From the NCBI RefSeq assembly GCF_900102885.1, contig NZ_FNGE01000012.1:35289-99288 (forward strand): a stretch of DNA of 64,000 bases. Direction: 5' to 3'. The position numbers and the translations under genes were made by a program. The notes beneath the pieces were generated by a model. That model made no database searches. It was given only the letters and a program-made list of their open reading frames with translations, and was not told the origin of the DNA. This stretch comes from Paracoccus chinensis. Lineage in GTDB: Bacteria; Pseudomonadota; Alphaproteobacteria; Rhodobacterales; Rhodobacteraceae. Every line of letters starts with the position of its first letter. Positions within the stretch are counted from its first letter, which is position 1. Below are positions 8,848 to 19,373 of the stretch, piece by piece.

Positions 8848-10347
8848 TCAGCCTTCGCCCATGCCCTCGGCGGGCTGGGGCGCGGCGCCGGCGCGGACCT
8901 TTTCCTCGATCCGCGCGCCGATGCCGGCGTCGATCGACTTCCAGTAGTCGAAGGCGCGGCTGAGGACCGGCTCGCGCACGCCGCCCGACAGGCTGCCCGC
9001 GACGGTGTTGACCAGGGCCTCACGCTCGGCCTCGCTGAAGACCTCGCGCACCATGGTGCCGGGCTGGCTGAAGTCGTCGTCGCCCGGGCGCAGCGTGTAG
9101 GCGCTGCGGACCATGTCGCCGTCGGCCTGCCAGCCGTTGTCCACGCGGCCCTGCTCGTCCGACCAGGGGCGGTTCGCGCTGTTCGGGGCATAGACCGGGG
9201 CCGAGCCGGTGTGCAGGTACTCCATCGGGCCGCCGAACATGTAGGTGTTCACCGGCACCTTCGGCCGGTTCACCGGCAGCTGGTGGAAGTTCGCGCCGAT
9301 GCGGTTCCGCTGCGCGTCGTTATAGGCGAAGGCGCGGCCCTGCAGCATCTTGTCGGGCGACAGGCCGATGCCCGGAACGGTGTTGCCCGGCGAGAAGGCG
9401 GCCTGCTCGATCTGGGCATGGAAGTTTTCCGGGTTCCGGTTCAGCGTCATCCGGCCGACCTTGATCAGCGGGTAATCCGCATGCGGCCAGACCTTGGTCA
9501 GGTCGAAGGGGTTGATGCGGTAGGTCTTGGCGTCCTCATAGGGCATGACCTGGACCGACATCTCCCACGACGGGAAGTCGCCCTTGGCGATGGCGTCGAA
9601 CAGGTCGCGGCGGTGGAAGTCGGCATCACGGCCGGACATGAGCGAGGCTTCCTCGTCCGTGAAGAACTTCATGCCCTGGTTGGTGTGGAAGTGGTACTTC
9701 ACCCAGAAGCGGTCGCCGTCCTCGTTCACCCACATGTAGGTGTGCGAGCCATAGCCGTTCATGTGCCGCCAGGTGCGGGGCAGGCCGCGCGGGCCCAGCA
9801 GGTAGGTGACCTGGTGCGCGCTTTCCGGGTTCAGCGTCCAGAAGTCCCACTGCATGTGGTTGTCGCGCAGACCGCTGTCGGGCAGGCGCTTCTGGCTGCG
9901 AATGAAATGCGGGAACTTCATCGGGTCGCGCACGAAGAAGATCGGCGTGTTGTTCCCGACGAGGTCATAGTTGCCCTCGGAGGTGTAGAACTTCAGCGAG
10001 AAGCCGCGGACGTCGCGCCAGGTGTCGGGGCTGCCCTGCTCGCCGGCGACGGTGGAAAAGCGGGCCAGCATCTCGGTCTGCGCGCCCTTCTGGAACAGCG
10101 CGGCCTTGGTGAAGCGCGACACGTCCTCGGTCGTCTCGAAGGTGCCGAAGGCGCCCGAGCCCTTGGCGTGGGGCTGGCGCTCGATGGTCTTTTCCCGGTT
10201 GAAATGGGCCATCTGCTCGAGGAAATGCACGTCGCTCAGCACGATGGGGCCATCGGCGCCGACGCTCAGGCTGAAGCGGTCGCTGACGGCGGGCGCGCCC
10301 GTGGACATGGTCGAGGGGAACTTCGGCTTATCGGAATGATCCGACAT
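8848..10347 (-). CDS. Monofunctional haem catalase (small-subunit clade)
   Basis: Decomposes hydrogen peroxide to water and oxygen; cytosolic haem b tetramer. 499 aa, normal for small-subunit catalases. The distal His lies in [16 protein letters not shown], the distal Asn in [18 protein letters not shown] and the proximal haem-ligand Tyr in [15 protein letters not shown]. The start at 10347 is preceded by AAGGAAAGGAT; the longer frame to 10458 lacks similarity. It faces a divergent acyl-CoA synthetase across a 334-bp spacer, where peroxide-responsive control would be expected, but no OxyR site could be assigned confidently. Confidence 0.95.
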   Translation of the reverse strand: MSDHSDKPKFPSTMSTGAPAVSDRFSLSVGADGPIVLSDVHFLEQMAHFNREKTIERQPHAKGSGAFGTFETTEDVSRFTKAALFQKGAQTEMLARFSTVAGEQGSPDTWRDVRGFSLKFYTSEGNYDLVGNNTPIFFVRDPMKFPHFIRSQKRLPDSGLRDNHMQWDFWTLNPESAHQVTYLLGPRGLPRTWRHMNGYGSHTYMWVNEDGDRFWVKYHFHTNQGMKFFTDEEASLMSGRDADFHRRDLFDAIAKGDFPSWEMSVQVMPYEDAKTYRINPFDLTKVWPHADYPLIKVGRMTLNRNPENFHAQIEQAAFSPGNTVPGIGLSPDKMLQGRAFAYNDAQRNRIGANFHQLPVNRPKVPVNTYMFGGPMEYLHTGSAPVYAPNSANRPWSDEQGRVDNGWQADGDMVRSAYTLRPGDDDFSQPGTMVREVFSEAEREALVNTVAGSLSGGVREPVLSRAFDYWKSIDAGIGARIEEKVRAGAAPQPAEGMGEG

Positions 10348-10681
10348 GATTATCCTTTCCTTCCTTGGTTGGCGCGCACCCTTACAGGGTACGCTCTGCC
10401 TTGAAAATGATTGCGCGCCCGTAACGTGACGGGACCCGCGGCGGCGGCCGCAGTGCATGGACAGCCGTCTTCCGGAAGCAGGCCACGCCTCGCTGGGGAT
10501 CGCACTCTTTTGCCGTTTTTGCGGGCAGGATCAAGACCCCTGACCGGATTTGTCAGGTACTCACGCCAAAGTGGCCCCTTGCCTACGCCGCGTTCAGGCT
10601 GCTCAATCCCGCGCGGAAATGGGCGCGGCAGACAACGCGCCTCGGGGCAGGCAGGCCGAAGGCCGCGCAAGGGGGCATGAC
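10348..10681. other. Divergent intergenic region, catalase / acyl-CoA synthetase
   Basis: No convincing gene. It must contain both promoters. Small symmetrical elements are visible, for example ACCCTTACAGGGT at about 10378-10390, close to the catalase start, but I cannot tie them to a regulator. Confidence 0.4.
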
Positions 10682-12310
10682 ATGGTGGAACACACGATCT
10701 TCGATTACGCGCTGGACCGGAGCCCGGCCAACCATGTCCCGCTGTCGCCCCTGTCGTTCATCCAGCGGACGGCGGCGATCTACCCCGATTACCCCGCCGT
10801 GTCCTACAACGGCGTCCGCCGGACCTGGGCCGAGACCTATGACCGCACCCGCCGCCTGGCGAGCGCCCTGGCGGGCCGCGGCATCGGCAAGGGCGACACG
10901 GTGGCGGTGGTCGCGGCCAACATCCCCGAGATGTTCGAGGCGCATTTCGGCGTCCCCATGGCAGGCGCGGTGCTGAACGCGATCAACACGCGGCTGGATG
11001 CCGAGGGCATCGCCTTCATCCTCAAGCATGGCGAGGCCAAGGTCCTGATCGTGGACCCCGAGTTCTCGGATGTCGTGGAACGCGCCGTCCGCATCGCCCA
11101 TGCGCCGGACCTGCTGGTCGTGGACGTCCTCGATTCCAGCTTCGAAGGCGGCCAGCGCATCGGCCGGCTGACTTATGACGGGCTTCTGGCGGAGGGCGAT
11201 CCGGGATTCGGCTGGGTGATGCCCGATGACGAATGGGACGCGATCGCGTTGAACTATACCTCGGGAACGACGGGCGATCCCAAGGGCGTCGTCTATCACC
11301 ACCGGGGGGCGGCGCTGAACGCGCTGTCCAACATCGTCACCTGGGGGATGGGGCATCACGCGCGCTATCTGTGGACGCTGCCCATGTTCCACTGCAACGG
11401 CTGGTGCTTTCCCTGGACCATCGCGGCCAATGCGGGCGTTGCGGTCTGCCTGCGCGCCGTCCGGGCCGAGCCGATCTTCCAGTTGATCCGGGACGAGAAG
11501 GTCACGCATTTCTGCGGCGCCCCCATCGTGCTGAACATGCTGGCCAGCGCTCCGGACCACCTCAAGGACTTCGACCACGAGGTGAAGGTGATGACAGCCG
11601 GCGCCCCGCCCCCCGCAAAGGTGATCGAGGCGATGGAGGACATGGGCGTCGAGGTGACGCATGTCTACGGCCTGACCGAGACCTACGGCCCCTCGGTGGT
11701 CTGCGCCTGGAAGGGCGAGTGGGACAGCCGCAACCAGGGCGAGCGCGCCCGGCTGAAGGTGCGCCAGGGCGTCCCCAACATCGCGCTGTCCGAGATGATG
11801 GTGGCCGACCCCGAGACGCTGGAGCCGGTCCCCGCGGACGGCACCACCATGGGCGAGGTCTTCATGCGCGGCAACAACGTCATGAAGGGCTACCTGAAGA
11901 ACCCCAGTTCCACCGAAAAGGCCTTCCGCGGCGGCTGGTTCGCCTCGGGCGACCTCGGCGTGATGCACCCGGACGGCTATGTGGAGCTGAAGGACCGGTC
12001 CAAGGACATCATCATCTCGGGCGGCGAGAACATCTCGTCCATCGAGGTCGAGGACGTGCTGTATCGCCATCCGGCGGTGATGGTCGCGGCGGTGGTGGCG
12101 AAGCCCGACGAGAAATGGGGCGAGACGCCCTGCGCCTTTATCGAGCTGCGCGACGGCACCACGGCCGAGGAGGCCGAGATCATCGCCTTCTGCCGCGACA
12201 ACCTCGCGCATTACAAATGCCCCCGGAAGGTGGTGTTCGGCGAGTTGCCCAAGACGCCCACCGGCAAGATCCAGAAGTTCATGCTGCGCGCCCGCGCCAA
12301 GGAGATGTGA
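10682..12310 (+). CDS. Acyl-CoA synthetase (AMP-forming), long/medium-chain type
   Basis: Adenylate-forming enzyme that activates a carboxylic acid to its CoA thioester. 542 aa. The P-loop-like motif YTSGTTGDPKGVVYHHRG (about residue 190), TLPMFHCNGWCFPWTIA, YGLTETYGP, GWFASGDLGVMHPDGYVEL and the C-terminal catalytic Lys region LPKTPTGKIQKFMLR are present. MFHCNGWCFPW places it in the subgroup with plant AAE-type and thermophile long-chain synthetases (cd12118-like); the exact acid is unknown. The start ATG at 10682 has AGGGGG 7-8 nt upstream. Monocistronic, ending at a bidirectional hairpin. Confidence 0.9.
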   Translation: MVEHTIFDYALDRSPANHVPLSPLSFIQRTAAIYPDYPAVSYNGVRRTWAETYDRTRRLASALAGRGIGKGDTVAVVAANIPEMFEAHFGVPMAGAVLNAINTRLDAEGIAFILKHGEAKVLIVDPEFSDVVERAVRIAHAPDLLVVDVLDSSFEGGQRIGRLTYDGLLAEGDPGFGWVMPDDEWDAIALNYTSGTTGDPKGVVYHHRGAALNALSNIVTWGMGHHARYLWTLPMFHCNGWCFPWTIAANAGVAVCLRAVRAEPIFQLIRDEKVTHFCGAPIVLNMLASAPDHLKDFDHEVKVMTAGAPPPAKVIEAMEDMGVEVTHVYGLTETYGPSVVCAWKGEWDSRNQGERARLKVRQGVPNIALSEMMVADPETLEPVPADGTTMGEVFMRGNNVMKGYLKNPSSTEKAFRGGWFASGDLGVMHPDGYVELKDRSKDIIISGGENISSIEVEDVLYRHPAVMVAAVVAKPDEKWGETPCAFIELRDGTTAEEAEIIAFCRDNLAHYKCPRKVVFGELPKTPTGKIQKFMLRARAKEM

Positions 12311-12330
12311 GGGCGGAGAGCCGAGCCGGG

Positions 12331-12362
12331 GCGCCTGTGGCTAGCTTTCAGCCACCCGGCGC
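12331..12362. terminator. Bidirectional terminator between convergent genes
   Basis: Long imperfect hairpin between the acyl-CoA synthetase stop and the ABC permease stop: GCGCC and GTGGCT arms pair with AGCCAC and GGCGC around a 7-nt loop, with a small bulge. Confidence 0.6.
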
Positions 12363-13100
12363 TCAGGACCGGGCGCGGGTCCAGCCCGCCGCCCGGCCCT
12401 CGATCCAGCGGAAGCCCGCGTGGATCAGCAGGGCGAGGATGCCCACGACGATCCCGCCCTGGACGACAAAGGCGGTGTTCGAGGACAAAAGGCCCGCGAT
12501 GATGACCTCGCCCAGTGTGCGTGCGGCGACGGTGGATCCGATGGTGGCGGTGGACAGCGCAATGACGGCCGACAGCCGCACGCCCGACAGGATCACCGGC
12601 AGGGCCAAGGGCAGTTCCACCCGCCACAGGCGCTGGGCGGGGGTCATGCCCATGCCGCGCGCGGCCTCGATCACCTGCGGGGGCAGGTTGGTCAGGCCTG
12701 CCAGCGTATTCTCGAAGATCGGCAGAAGGCCGTAAAGGAACAGTGCAAGCAGCGTGGGACCGGTGCCGAAGCCCATCACCGGCACGGCCAGCGCCAGCAC
12801 CGCCACGGGCGGAAAGGTCTGCCCGACCGAGGCCACCGTGCGCGCCAGGGGCAGGAAGTCCCGTCCGAAGGGCCGCGTGACCAGCACCCCGAAGCCCACC
12901 GCCAGCACTGACGCCGCCAGCACCGCCCCTGCCACCATCCCCAGGTGCGAGAACGTCAGCGACAGAAGGCTCGTCTGCGTATAGACGGGCGGCGCGCCGT
13001 TCCGTGTTAGAGGCCGCAGCAGGGGCGCGAAGCTTTCGGGCGACAGGAGAAAGGCCAGCAGCAGGATCGCCGCAAGGCCCAGCGCAAGGCGCCCGGTCAC
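12363..13100 (-). CDS. Glycine betaine/choline-type ABC transporter permease (YehW-like)
   Basis: Second membrane subunit of an OsmF/YehZYXW-type importer. 245 aa from a GTG start at 13100; GTGA overlaps the stop of the ATPase gene, which decides the start. BPD_transp_1 permease with about six hydrophobic segments and the EAA loop EAARGMGMTPAQRLWRVELP. The longer frame to 13193 only overlaps the ATPase gene. Last gene of a four-gene operon (binding protein, permease, ATPase, permease). Confidence 0.85.
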   Translation of the reverse strand: MTGRLALGLAAILLLAFLLSPESFAPLLRPLTRNGAPPVYTQTSLLSLTFSHLGMVAGAVLAASVLAVGFGVLVTRPFGRDFLPLARTVASVGQTFPPVAVLALAVPVMGFGTGPTLLALFLYGLLPIFENTLAGLTNLPPQVIEAARGMGMTPAQRLWRVELPLALPVILSGVRLSAVIALSTATIGSTVAARTLGEVIIAGLLSSNTAFVVQGGIVVGILALLIHAGFRWIEGRAAGWTRARS

Positions 13101-14023
13101 GGCGACCGCCCCTCGGCCGCCCGGCGCAGGGCCTCCAGCGTCACCACGCCGCCGCCCTCCACCGGCAGGGCGGCGCGGCCCGTCCACAGGCACAGCGACA
13201 ATGCGTCCCGCAGCGAGGCGCCAGGGGCGAGCGGCGGGCCCTCGGCTTCCCCCGGCTGGATCAGGTCGGCCACGCAGGTCAGCGAGAGCAGGTGGAAGGG
13301 CCGTTCGTCCCTGCCGATCAGGCGGGCCACGAAGGGGGTCGCGGGGGCGGTCAGGATCTCGCGCGGGGGGGCGTATTGCAGCAGGCGGCCCTGTTCCATC
13401 ACGGCGATGCGGTCGCCCAGCGTGATGGCCTCGGCCATGTCATGGGTGACGATGACCAGCGTGGTGCCAAGCTCGCGCTGGATGCGGCGCAGGTCGGTCT
13501 GGGCCTGGGCGCGGATCACGGGGTCGAGCGCGCCGAAGGGCTCGTCCATCAGCAGAAGATCCGGCCGCGCGGCCAGGGCGCGCGCCACGCCCACGCGCTG
13601 CTGCTGGCCGCCCGAAAGCTGGTGGGGCATCCGGTCGCGGAACTCGGCGGGGGGAAGCTGGAACAGCTCCAGCAGTTCGTCCACGCGGGCGGCGATGCGG
13701 GCGCGGTCCCAGCCCAGAAGGCGCGGCACCGTGGCGATGTTCTGCGCGACGGTTCGATGTGGGAACAGCCCGTGGCCCTGGATGGCATAGCCGATCCGGC
13801 GGCGCAGAAGATGCGGGGGCAGGGCCGCGGTGTCGGTCCCGTCGATCCGGACGCGGCCCGAGGTGGGTTCCACCAGCCGGTTGATCATCCGCAACAGCGT
13901 CGTCTTGCCCGACCCCGAGGTGCCGACCAGCGCCGCGATCTGCCCCCGCTCGACCGTCAGGCTGACGTCATCCACGGCGGCAAGGGCACCGTAGCGTTTC
14001 GTCAGGTGCTCGATCTCGATCAT
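13097..14023 (-). CDS. ABC transporter ATP-binding protein, OpuC/YehX-like
   Basis: ATPase of the compatible-solute importer, 308 aa. Walker A GTSGSGKTT (about residue 36), Q-loop GYAIQGHGLFPH, signature LSGGQQQRV, Walker B LLLMDEPFGALDP and H-loop VTHDMAEA are intact. The residues after about 235 are shorter than the CBS tail of OpuA. It overlaps both neighbouring permease genes by 4 nt (ATGA and GTGA), so the three are translationally coupled. Confidence 0.88.
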   Translation of the reverse strand: MIEIEHLTKRYGALAAVDDVSLTVERGQIAALVGTSGSGKTTLLRMINRLVEPTSGRVRIDGTDTAALPPHLLRRRIGYAIQGHGLFPHRTVAQNIATVPRLLGWDRARIAARVDELLELFQLPPAEFRDRMPHQLSGGQQQRVGVARALAARPDLLLMDEPFGALDPVIRAQAQTDLRRIQRELGTTLVIVTHDMAEAITLGDRIAVMEQGRLLQYAPPREILTAPATPFVARLIGRDERPFHLLSLTCVADLIQPGEAEGPPLAPGASLRDALSLCLWTGRAALPVEGGGVVTLEALRRAAEGRSP

Positions 14024-15195
14024 GCGCGGACCTTTCGCGGGTCGATCCCCTCCAGAGCCAGGTCCAGCGCGATGCCCGACACCAGCGCCAGCGCGATGGT
14101 CGGCAGCGCGCCCAGCAGCACGAGGTCCATGGCGGTCTGGTTCAGCCCCTGAAAGACGAAGCTGCCGAAGCCGCCGCCGCCGATCAGCCCCGCGATCACG
14201 GCAAGGCCGATGTTCTGGACCAGCACGATGCGCACCGCAGCCAGCAGGACCGGCAGGGTCAGCGGGATCATCACCTGCGCCAAGGTCTGCGCACGCGTCA
14301 TTCCAAGGCCCGCCGCGGCCTCGCGGACCCCCGGCGGAACGCCCGCCAGCCCGGCGAGCAGGTTCGAGACGACCGGCAGCAGCGAATACAGGAACAGCGC
14401 CACCAATGCCGGAAAGGCGCCGATCCCGGCGATCCCCGCCGCCGCCGCCCCCGGCACACTTGCCGCGATCCAGCCGAACAGGGGGATCATGATCCCGAAC
14501 AGCGCCAGCGACGGGATTGTCTGGACAACATTCAGGACGCCCAGCACCGCCCCCCGCAGGCGCGGTGCCTCGTGGACCAGGATGCCCAGCGGCAGCCCCA
14601 CCGCCAGCGCCGCGCCCAGCGAGCCGAAGGCCAGCATCAGGTGGCGCTGCGCCTCGCGCCAGAAGGTGTCGCGCCGCGCGGCGTATTCCCGCATCACCGA
14701 GAGGTCATCCATGAGCCCCGTTCCAAGGATCAGCGCGCCTGCCACAACCGCCCCCGCCAGCAGCGCCCAGCGCCAAGCGGGCCGCAGCGCCAGCCGAGAC
14801 AGCGCATCAGCCAAAGCCAGCGCGAAGGCCGCAAGCAGCAGCCAGAAGCCCGCGCCCAGCGAGACGCGTGCAATGCGGTCGCCCTCGGGCACCAGCGCGC
14901 CCGCAGCTGCTCCGGCGAACAGGATCACGCCCAGAAGCCCAGCCAAGGCCAGCACAAGCCCTGCGGGCGCCGGACGGCGGACTGGGATCGCCATGGCAAG
15001 CGCTCCGGTCAGTGCAGCCGCGACGGCCCAGCCCCAAGGGCCGAGCGCGTCGGGCAGACTCAATCCCTCTCCGGCGACGATGCGGTTCGCGCGGAACTGG
15101 ACAAAGGGCTGGGCAAGGCCCGCCAGCCCGAGGGCTGCGAACAGAAGCCCCGGACGGCTGACGCCGGGCCGCGTTCCGACGACGGCCGGGTTCAT
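14020..15195 (-). CDS. ABC transporter permease with N-terminal membrane extension (YehY-like)
   Basis: 391-aa membrane subunit. The C-terminal ~210 residues form the BPD_transp_1 permease domain with the EAA loop EAAAGLGMTRAQTLAQVMIP; the first ~170 residues carry about five more hydrophobic segments, as in the long YehY permease of the YehZYXW system. Downstream ATPase overlaps by 4 nt; the binding-protein gene ends 22 nt upstream. Confidence 0.85.
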   Translation of the reverse strand: MNPAVVGTRPGVSRPGLLFAALGLAGLAQPFVQFRANRIVAGEGLSLPDALGPWGWAVAAALTGALAMAIPVRRPAPAGLVLALAGLLGVILFAGAAAGALVPEGDRIARVSLGAGFWLLLAAFALALADALSRLALRPAWRWALLAGAVVAGALILGTGLMDDLSVMREYAARRDTFWREAQRHLMLAFGSLGAALAVGLPLGILVHEAPRLRGAVLGVLNVVQTIPSLALFGIMIPLFGWIAASVPGAAAAGIAGIGAFPALVALFLYSLLPVVSNLLAGLAGVPPGVREAAAGLGMTRAQTLAQVMIPLTLPVLLAAVRIVLVQNIGLAVIAGLIGGGGFGSFVFQGLNQTAMDLVLLGALPTIALALVSGIALDLALEGIDPRKVRA

Positions 15196-15217
15196 CCGCT
15201 GCCGGGCGGGCAGGGGG

Positions 15218-16123
15218 TCACTCGATCAGGCCCTTGCGGGTCAGGTAGTCCTCGGCCACCGCCGCCGCGGGCTCGCCGCCCACCTGGATGCGGGCGTTCA
15301 GCTCCTGCAGCGTGGTCAGGTCGAAGCCCGCGAAGATCGGGTTCAGCACCTCGGGGATCTTCGGATATTCCTCCAGCACCTCGGCCCGGACCACCGGCGC
15401 AGGCTGGTAGAAGGGCTGCACGGCCTTGTCGTCTTCCATCACCACCAGCCCGGCAGGCTCGATGCCGCCGTCGGTGCCATAGACCATGGCCGCGTTCACG
15501 CCCGAGGTCTGCTGCGCCGCCGCCGCAATCGTCGCGGCCGTGTCGCCGCCCGACAACTGCACCAGTTGCGCGGGCGAAAGCTGGAAACCGTAGGTCGTCT
15601 GGAAGGCCGGAAGCGCCGCGGGCGAGGTCACGAACTCGGTCGAGGCCGCGAGCTTCACCTGCCCGCCCCCGGCGACCCAGGCGCCGAAATCGGACATGGT
15701 CCGCAGGTTGTTCTGCTCGGCCAGGTCGCGGCGGACCGCAATGGCCCAGGTGTTGTTGGCGGGCGCGGGGTCCAGCCAGATCAGGTTGCCCGCATGGTCC
15801 AGTTCCGCCGCGCGTGCATAGGATTGCGCGGCGTCCTTCCAGACGGGGCTGTCGGCCTCGTTGTGGAAGAAGGCGGCGTTGCCGGTGTATTCGGGATAGA
15901 TGTCGATCTGCCCCGAGGCGATCGCGTCCCGCACGATGGGCGTGCCGCCCAGCTGCAGGCGGTTTTCCACCGGCATCCCGGCATGTTCCAGCGCCAGCAG
16001 GATGACGTTGCCCAGCAGCCCGCCCTCGGTGTCGATCTTGGACGACACCACGATGTCGCGCGCCGCGGCGGGCGAGGCGAGGCCCGCCAGAACGACAAGG
16101 GCGATGGTCGTGATCTTGCGCAA
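15218..16123 (-). CDS. Glycine betaine/choline-type substrate-binding protein (OsmF/YehZ-like)
   Basis: Periplasmic receptor of the compatible-solute importer, 301 aa with signal peptide MRKITTIALVVLAGLASPAA. OpuAC-family pattern: IVVSSKIDTEGGLLGNVILL at the N-terminus, ASGQIDIYPEYTGNAAFF (typical of OpuCC/OsmF proteins) and NAAMVYGTDGGIEPAGLVVM. The aromatic cage cannot be assigned without alignment. First gene of the operon, with the spacer to dapD upstream. Known members of this branch bind glycine betaine weakly or other osmolytes; the ligand is inferred. Confidence 0.86.
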   Translation of the reverse strand: MRKITTIALVVLAGLASPAAARDIVVSSKIDTEGGLLGNVILLALEHAGMPVENRLQLGGTPIVRDAIASGQIDIYPEYTGNAAFFHNEADSPVWKDAAQSYARAAELDHAGNLIWLDPAPANNTWAIAVRRDLAEQNNLRTMSDFGAWVAGGGQVKLAASTEFVTSPAALPAFQTTYGFQLSPAQLVQLSGGDTAATIAAAAQQTSGVNAAMVYGTDGGIEPAGLVVMEDDKAVQPFYQPAPVVRAEVLEEYPKIPEVLNPIFAGFDLTTLQELNARIQVGGEPAAAVAEDYLTRKGLIE

Positions 16124-16467
16124 TTCCGGTTCTCCTCGTCGGGGCTCCCTTGGGGCAGCCTATGCGGCAAAGACCTGGCCTGCAAAGGCCCGCGTGCCGG
16201 GACGCGGTTGAACGCGCGTCCCGGCGGGGCCGTTCCGGGGAAAGTGGGGTTCTCTGGGAGACCTCAGATCGCGCTTGGCGGCGACCTTGCCCGTCCGCTG
16301 CGTCTTCTGCCTGGGTGGCAAGCATGCCGTCTTGCTGCCGAGATGAGCCTCCCGGTGGACCACAGGGCGCCTTCGCACCCCCAAGATGCCGATGCCCTGC
16401 AGCCCGGCGACATGCGCGGGACGAGGGGCCGGGGCCGCTGGACGTCGCCATCGGCCCCGGCAAGCCA
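16124..16467. other. Intergenic region upstream of the OsmF-type operon
   Basis: No convincing gene on either strand. It should carry the promoter of the ABC operon, and it contains the dapD terminator hairpin at its right end. Confidence 0.4.
16428..16461 (-). terminator. Putative terminator of dapD
   Basis: Perfect 10-bp GC stem (GCCGGGGCCG / CGGCCCCGGC) with a 14-nt loop, beginning 6 nt after the dapD stop; no T-run. Confidence 0.45.
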
Positions 16468-17292
<825 letters not shown>

Positions 17293-17389
17293 GGTGGCCC
17301 TTTCTGGCGGTCGGGTGGAAATCCTTGCCGTGGGGCTATAAGCGGGGGGTCAGCACCGTGCAACGCCGGTGGCCAGCTTTGAGGTTTGG

Positions 17390-18214
17390 ATGACGCCCCC
17401 CGACGACGAACGCAGCCACACCCTGCGCCACAGCCAACAGGACGCGGTCGTCGCGGCGCACGACCCTTCGACGCCCCAGACGCGCTCGCCGTCCTACCGG
17501 CTGGCCTTCACTGACACGGAATTCCTGCTGCGCGAGGAGTTGCGTCCGGTCCGCCTGCAGCTGGAGCTGCTGAAGCCCGAGATGATCATGGACGAGCGCG
17601 GCGTGACCTCGACCGTGGTGATGTTCGGCGGCGCCCGCATCCCTGCGCCGGAACACGCGAGCCGCGCGCGCACGCCCACGCTGGCGCGGCTGTCGGCCTA
17701 TTATGCCGAGGCCGAGCGCTTTGCTGCGCTGATCACCAGGCGCTCGATCGCCACCAAGGGGCGCGAATGGGTGATCTGCACCGGCGGCGGGCCGGGGGTG
17801 ATGGAGGCAGGGAACAAGGGTGCCCATGAGGCGGGCGGCCAGTCCATCGGGCTGGGGATCGTGCTGCCGCACGAGCAGGCGCCGAACCTCTACGTAACGC
17901 CGGACCTGGCCTTCAACTTCCACTATTTCGCCATCCGCAAGATGCATTTCCTGATGCGCGCGCGGGCGATCACGATCTTTCCCGGCGGCTTCGGCACCTT
18001 GGACGAGATGTTCGAGGCGCTGACCCTGATCCAGACCGGCCGGATGAAGCCCATCCCCTTCCTTCTGTTCGGGACCGAGTTCTGGAACCGCATCATCGAC
18101 TGGCAGGCGCTGGCCGAGGCGGGCACTATCAGCCCCGAGGACCTCGGCCTCTTCACCTTTGTCGAAACCGCCGAGGAGGCGATTGCCGCCATCGACGCCT
18201 TCGATCTGGGCTGA
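17390..18214 (+). CDS. LOG-family protein (TIGR00730-like; Rossmann fold)
   Basis: Member of the Lonely Guy/TIGR00730 family, possibly a nucleoside 5'-monophosphate phosphoribohydrolase; 274 aa. The two family motifs are GGGPGVMEAGNKGA (GGGxGxME) and PGGFGTLDEMFE (PGGxGTxxE), with the catalytic Arg/Glu residues lying in them. An N-terminal ~75-residue extension precedes the Rossmann domain. I prefer the ATG at 17390 (GAGG upstream) to an in-frame start at 17369. Biological substrate in bacteria of this type is not established. Confidence 0.85.
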   Translation: MTPPDDERSHTLRHSQQDAVVAAHDPSTPQTRSPSYRLAFTDTEFLLREELRPVRLQLELLKPEMIMDERGVTSTVVMFGGARIPAPEHASRARTPTLARLSAYYAEAERFAALITRRSIATKGREWVICTGGGPGVMEAGNKGAHEAGGQSIGLGIVLPHEQAPNLYVTPDLAFNFHYFAIRKMHFLMRARAITIFPGGFGTLDEMFEALTLIQTGRMKPIPFLLFGTEFWNRIIDWQALAEAGTISPEDLGLFTFVETAEEAIAAIDAFDLG

Positions 18215-18217
18215 GCT

Positions 18218-19315
18218 TCAGCCGCCGAGCCTTGGCACCGTCCGCGGCTCGTGGATCGGGCAGCCGGTCAGTTCGCTGCGGTGGCCGGCCGAGATCGGAT
18301 AAACCTGCCGCCGGGCGCGCATGATGTTGCCCAGGGGGCGGTGCGCCTCGATCCCCCGCCAGGGACGGAAGGCGATGCTTTCGTCCACGATGGCCGATCG
18401 CGCGTCGCTCCAGGATTCCTGCGCGGGAACGCTCAGGGTGGCGACGGGCTGGAAGGGGGACTCCTCCTCGCTCCACTCGACCGAGGCATCCTCGATGGGC
18501 ATCCGGTCGAGATCGCGGCAAAGCTGCACCTCGAGCGTCCAGCTGCCGCCCTGTCGGGCCAGCGTCTCGATTACCGCCGCGCGGATCGCGTCGGGGTCGT
18601 CCAGGTCGATCCGATCGCCCTCCAGCGCCGTGAAGCTGTCCGAGGCGGGGACGAGCCGCAGCTTGGCGATATGGTCGCCGTATCGCAGCGGGACCTGGGT
18701 GTAGTAGCTTTCGCCCAGGGGGTTCGTGGGCTTGTAGCCGCCCAGCGCGCTCAGCATGGCGCTGTGCAGACCGACCGCCTCGATGGCGCGTTCGACCGGG
18801 CGCAGGATGGTGGACAGCGCGACCTTGGCCCATTCGGCGCGCTCGGTTGTCAGCGCGACCGGCTTGAGGCTGCGCAGGAAGGCCCTGGTGTCGGGGGCCT
18901 GGAAGTTCGGGCTGCTCGCCATCAGGAGGTCCTGGGTGGTGTCCTCCTCGCTGCCGGGCAGGCGCTCACCCTCGACCCCGAAAAGCTTGAGGGCCATGCC
19001 GCGGGGCAGGGACACGCTGTCGCGCAGCACGTCGCCGGGAATGGTCGAGATCCGCAGCAGGGCGTCAAATTCGCGCGGCGCGGCGAAGACGCCCTGCGCC
19101 AGCTCGGGCGGCAGGCCTTCGTGGACGGACAGGGTGCCGGTCAGGATCGCGTGGCTTTTCGCATGGACCGACCGCACGGCATGGCCGCCCGCCTCATGCG
19201 TGCGGTCGATGATGTAGGTCATCTGCTCGGCGATCCTGCGGGTCGTCTCGGCCTCGTCGGGCTGGACGGTCTCGACATCGGGCGAATAGGCGACGGGCGC
19301 GTCGAGGCGCGACAT
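18218..19315 (-). CDS. Catalase-family haem protein (non-classical, y4iL-like)
   Basis: Divergent member of the catalase superfamily, 365 aa, shorter than true catalases. RSVHAKSHAILTGTL carries the distal His context and SSPNFQAPDTRAFLRSL and SYYTQVPLRYGDHIAKLRL are typical of this subgroup, which may act as peroxidase or fatty-acid hydroperoxide enzyme. No signal peptide. The start at 19315 has AGGAG; the frame runs on to 19402 without similarity. It converges on the LOG gene (3 nt apart) and follows rlmH by 58 nt. Function is inferred from family. Confidence 0.8.
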   Translation of the reverse strand: MSRLDAPVAYSPDVETVQPDEAETTRRIAEQMTYIIDRTHEAGGHAVRSVHAKSHAILTGTLSVHEGLPPELAQGVFAAPREFDALLRISTIPGDVLRDSVSLPRGMALKLFGVEGERLPGSEEDTTQDLLMASSPNFQAPDTRAFLRSLKPVALTTERAEWAKVALSTILRPVERAIEAVGLHSAMLSALGGYKPTNPLGESYYTQVPLRYGDHIAKLRLVPASDSFTALEGDRIDLDDPDAIRAAVIETLARQGGSWTLEVQLCRDLDRMPIEDASVEWSEEESPFQPVATLSVPAQESWSDARSAIVDESIAFRPWRGIEAHRPLGNIMRARRQVYPISAGHRSELTGCPIHEPRTVPRLGG

Positions 19316-19373
19316 GGGCTTGCTCCTGACCTGGTGTGCCGGGGGGAAGCGCCGGCAGGGCGGGCAGGTTCCG

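Noticed and set aside
10682..12310. Identification of the acyl-CoA synthetase as DmdB (methylmercaptopropionate-CoA ligase)
   Set aside because: Length fits, but the active-site context MFHCNGWCFPW belongs to a different subgroup and no dmd genes are adjacent.
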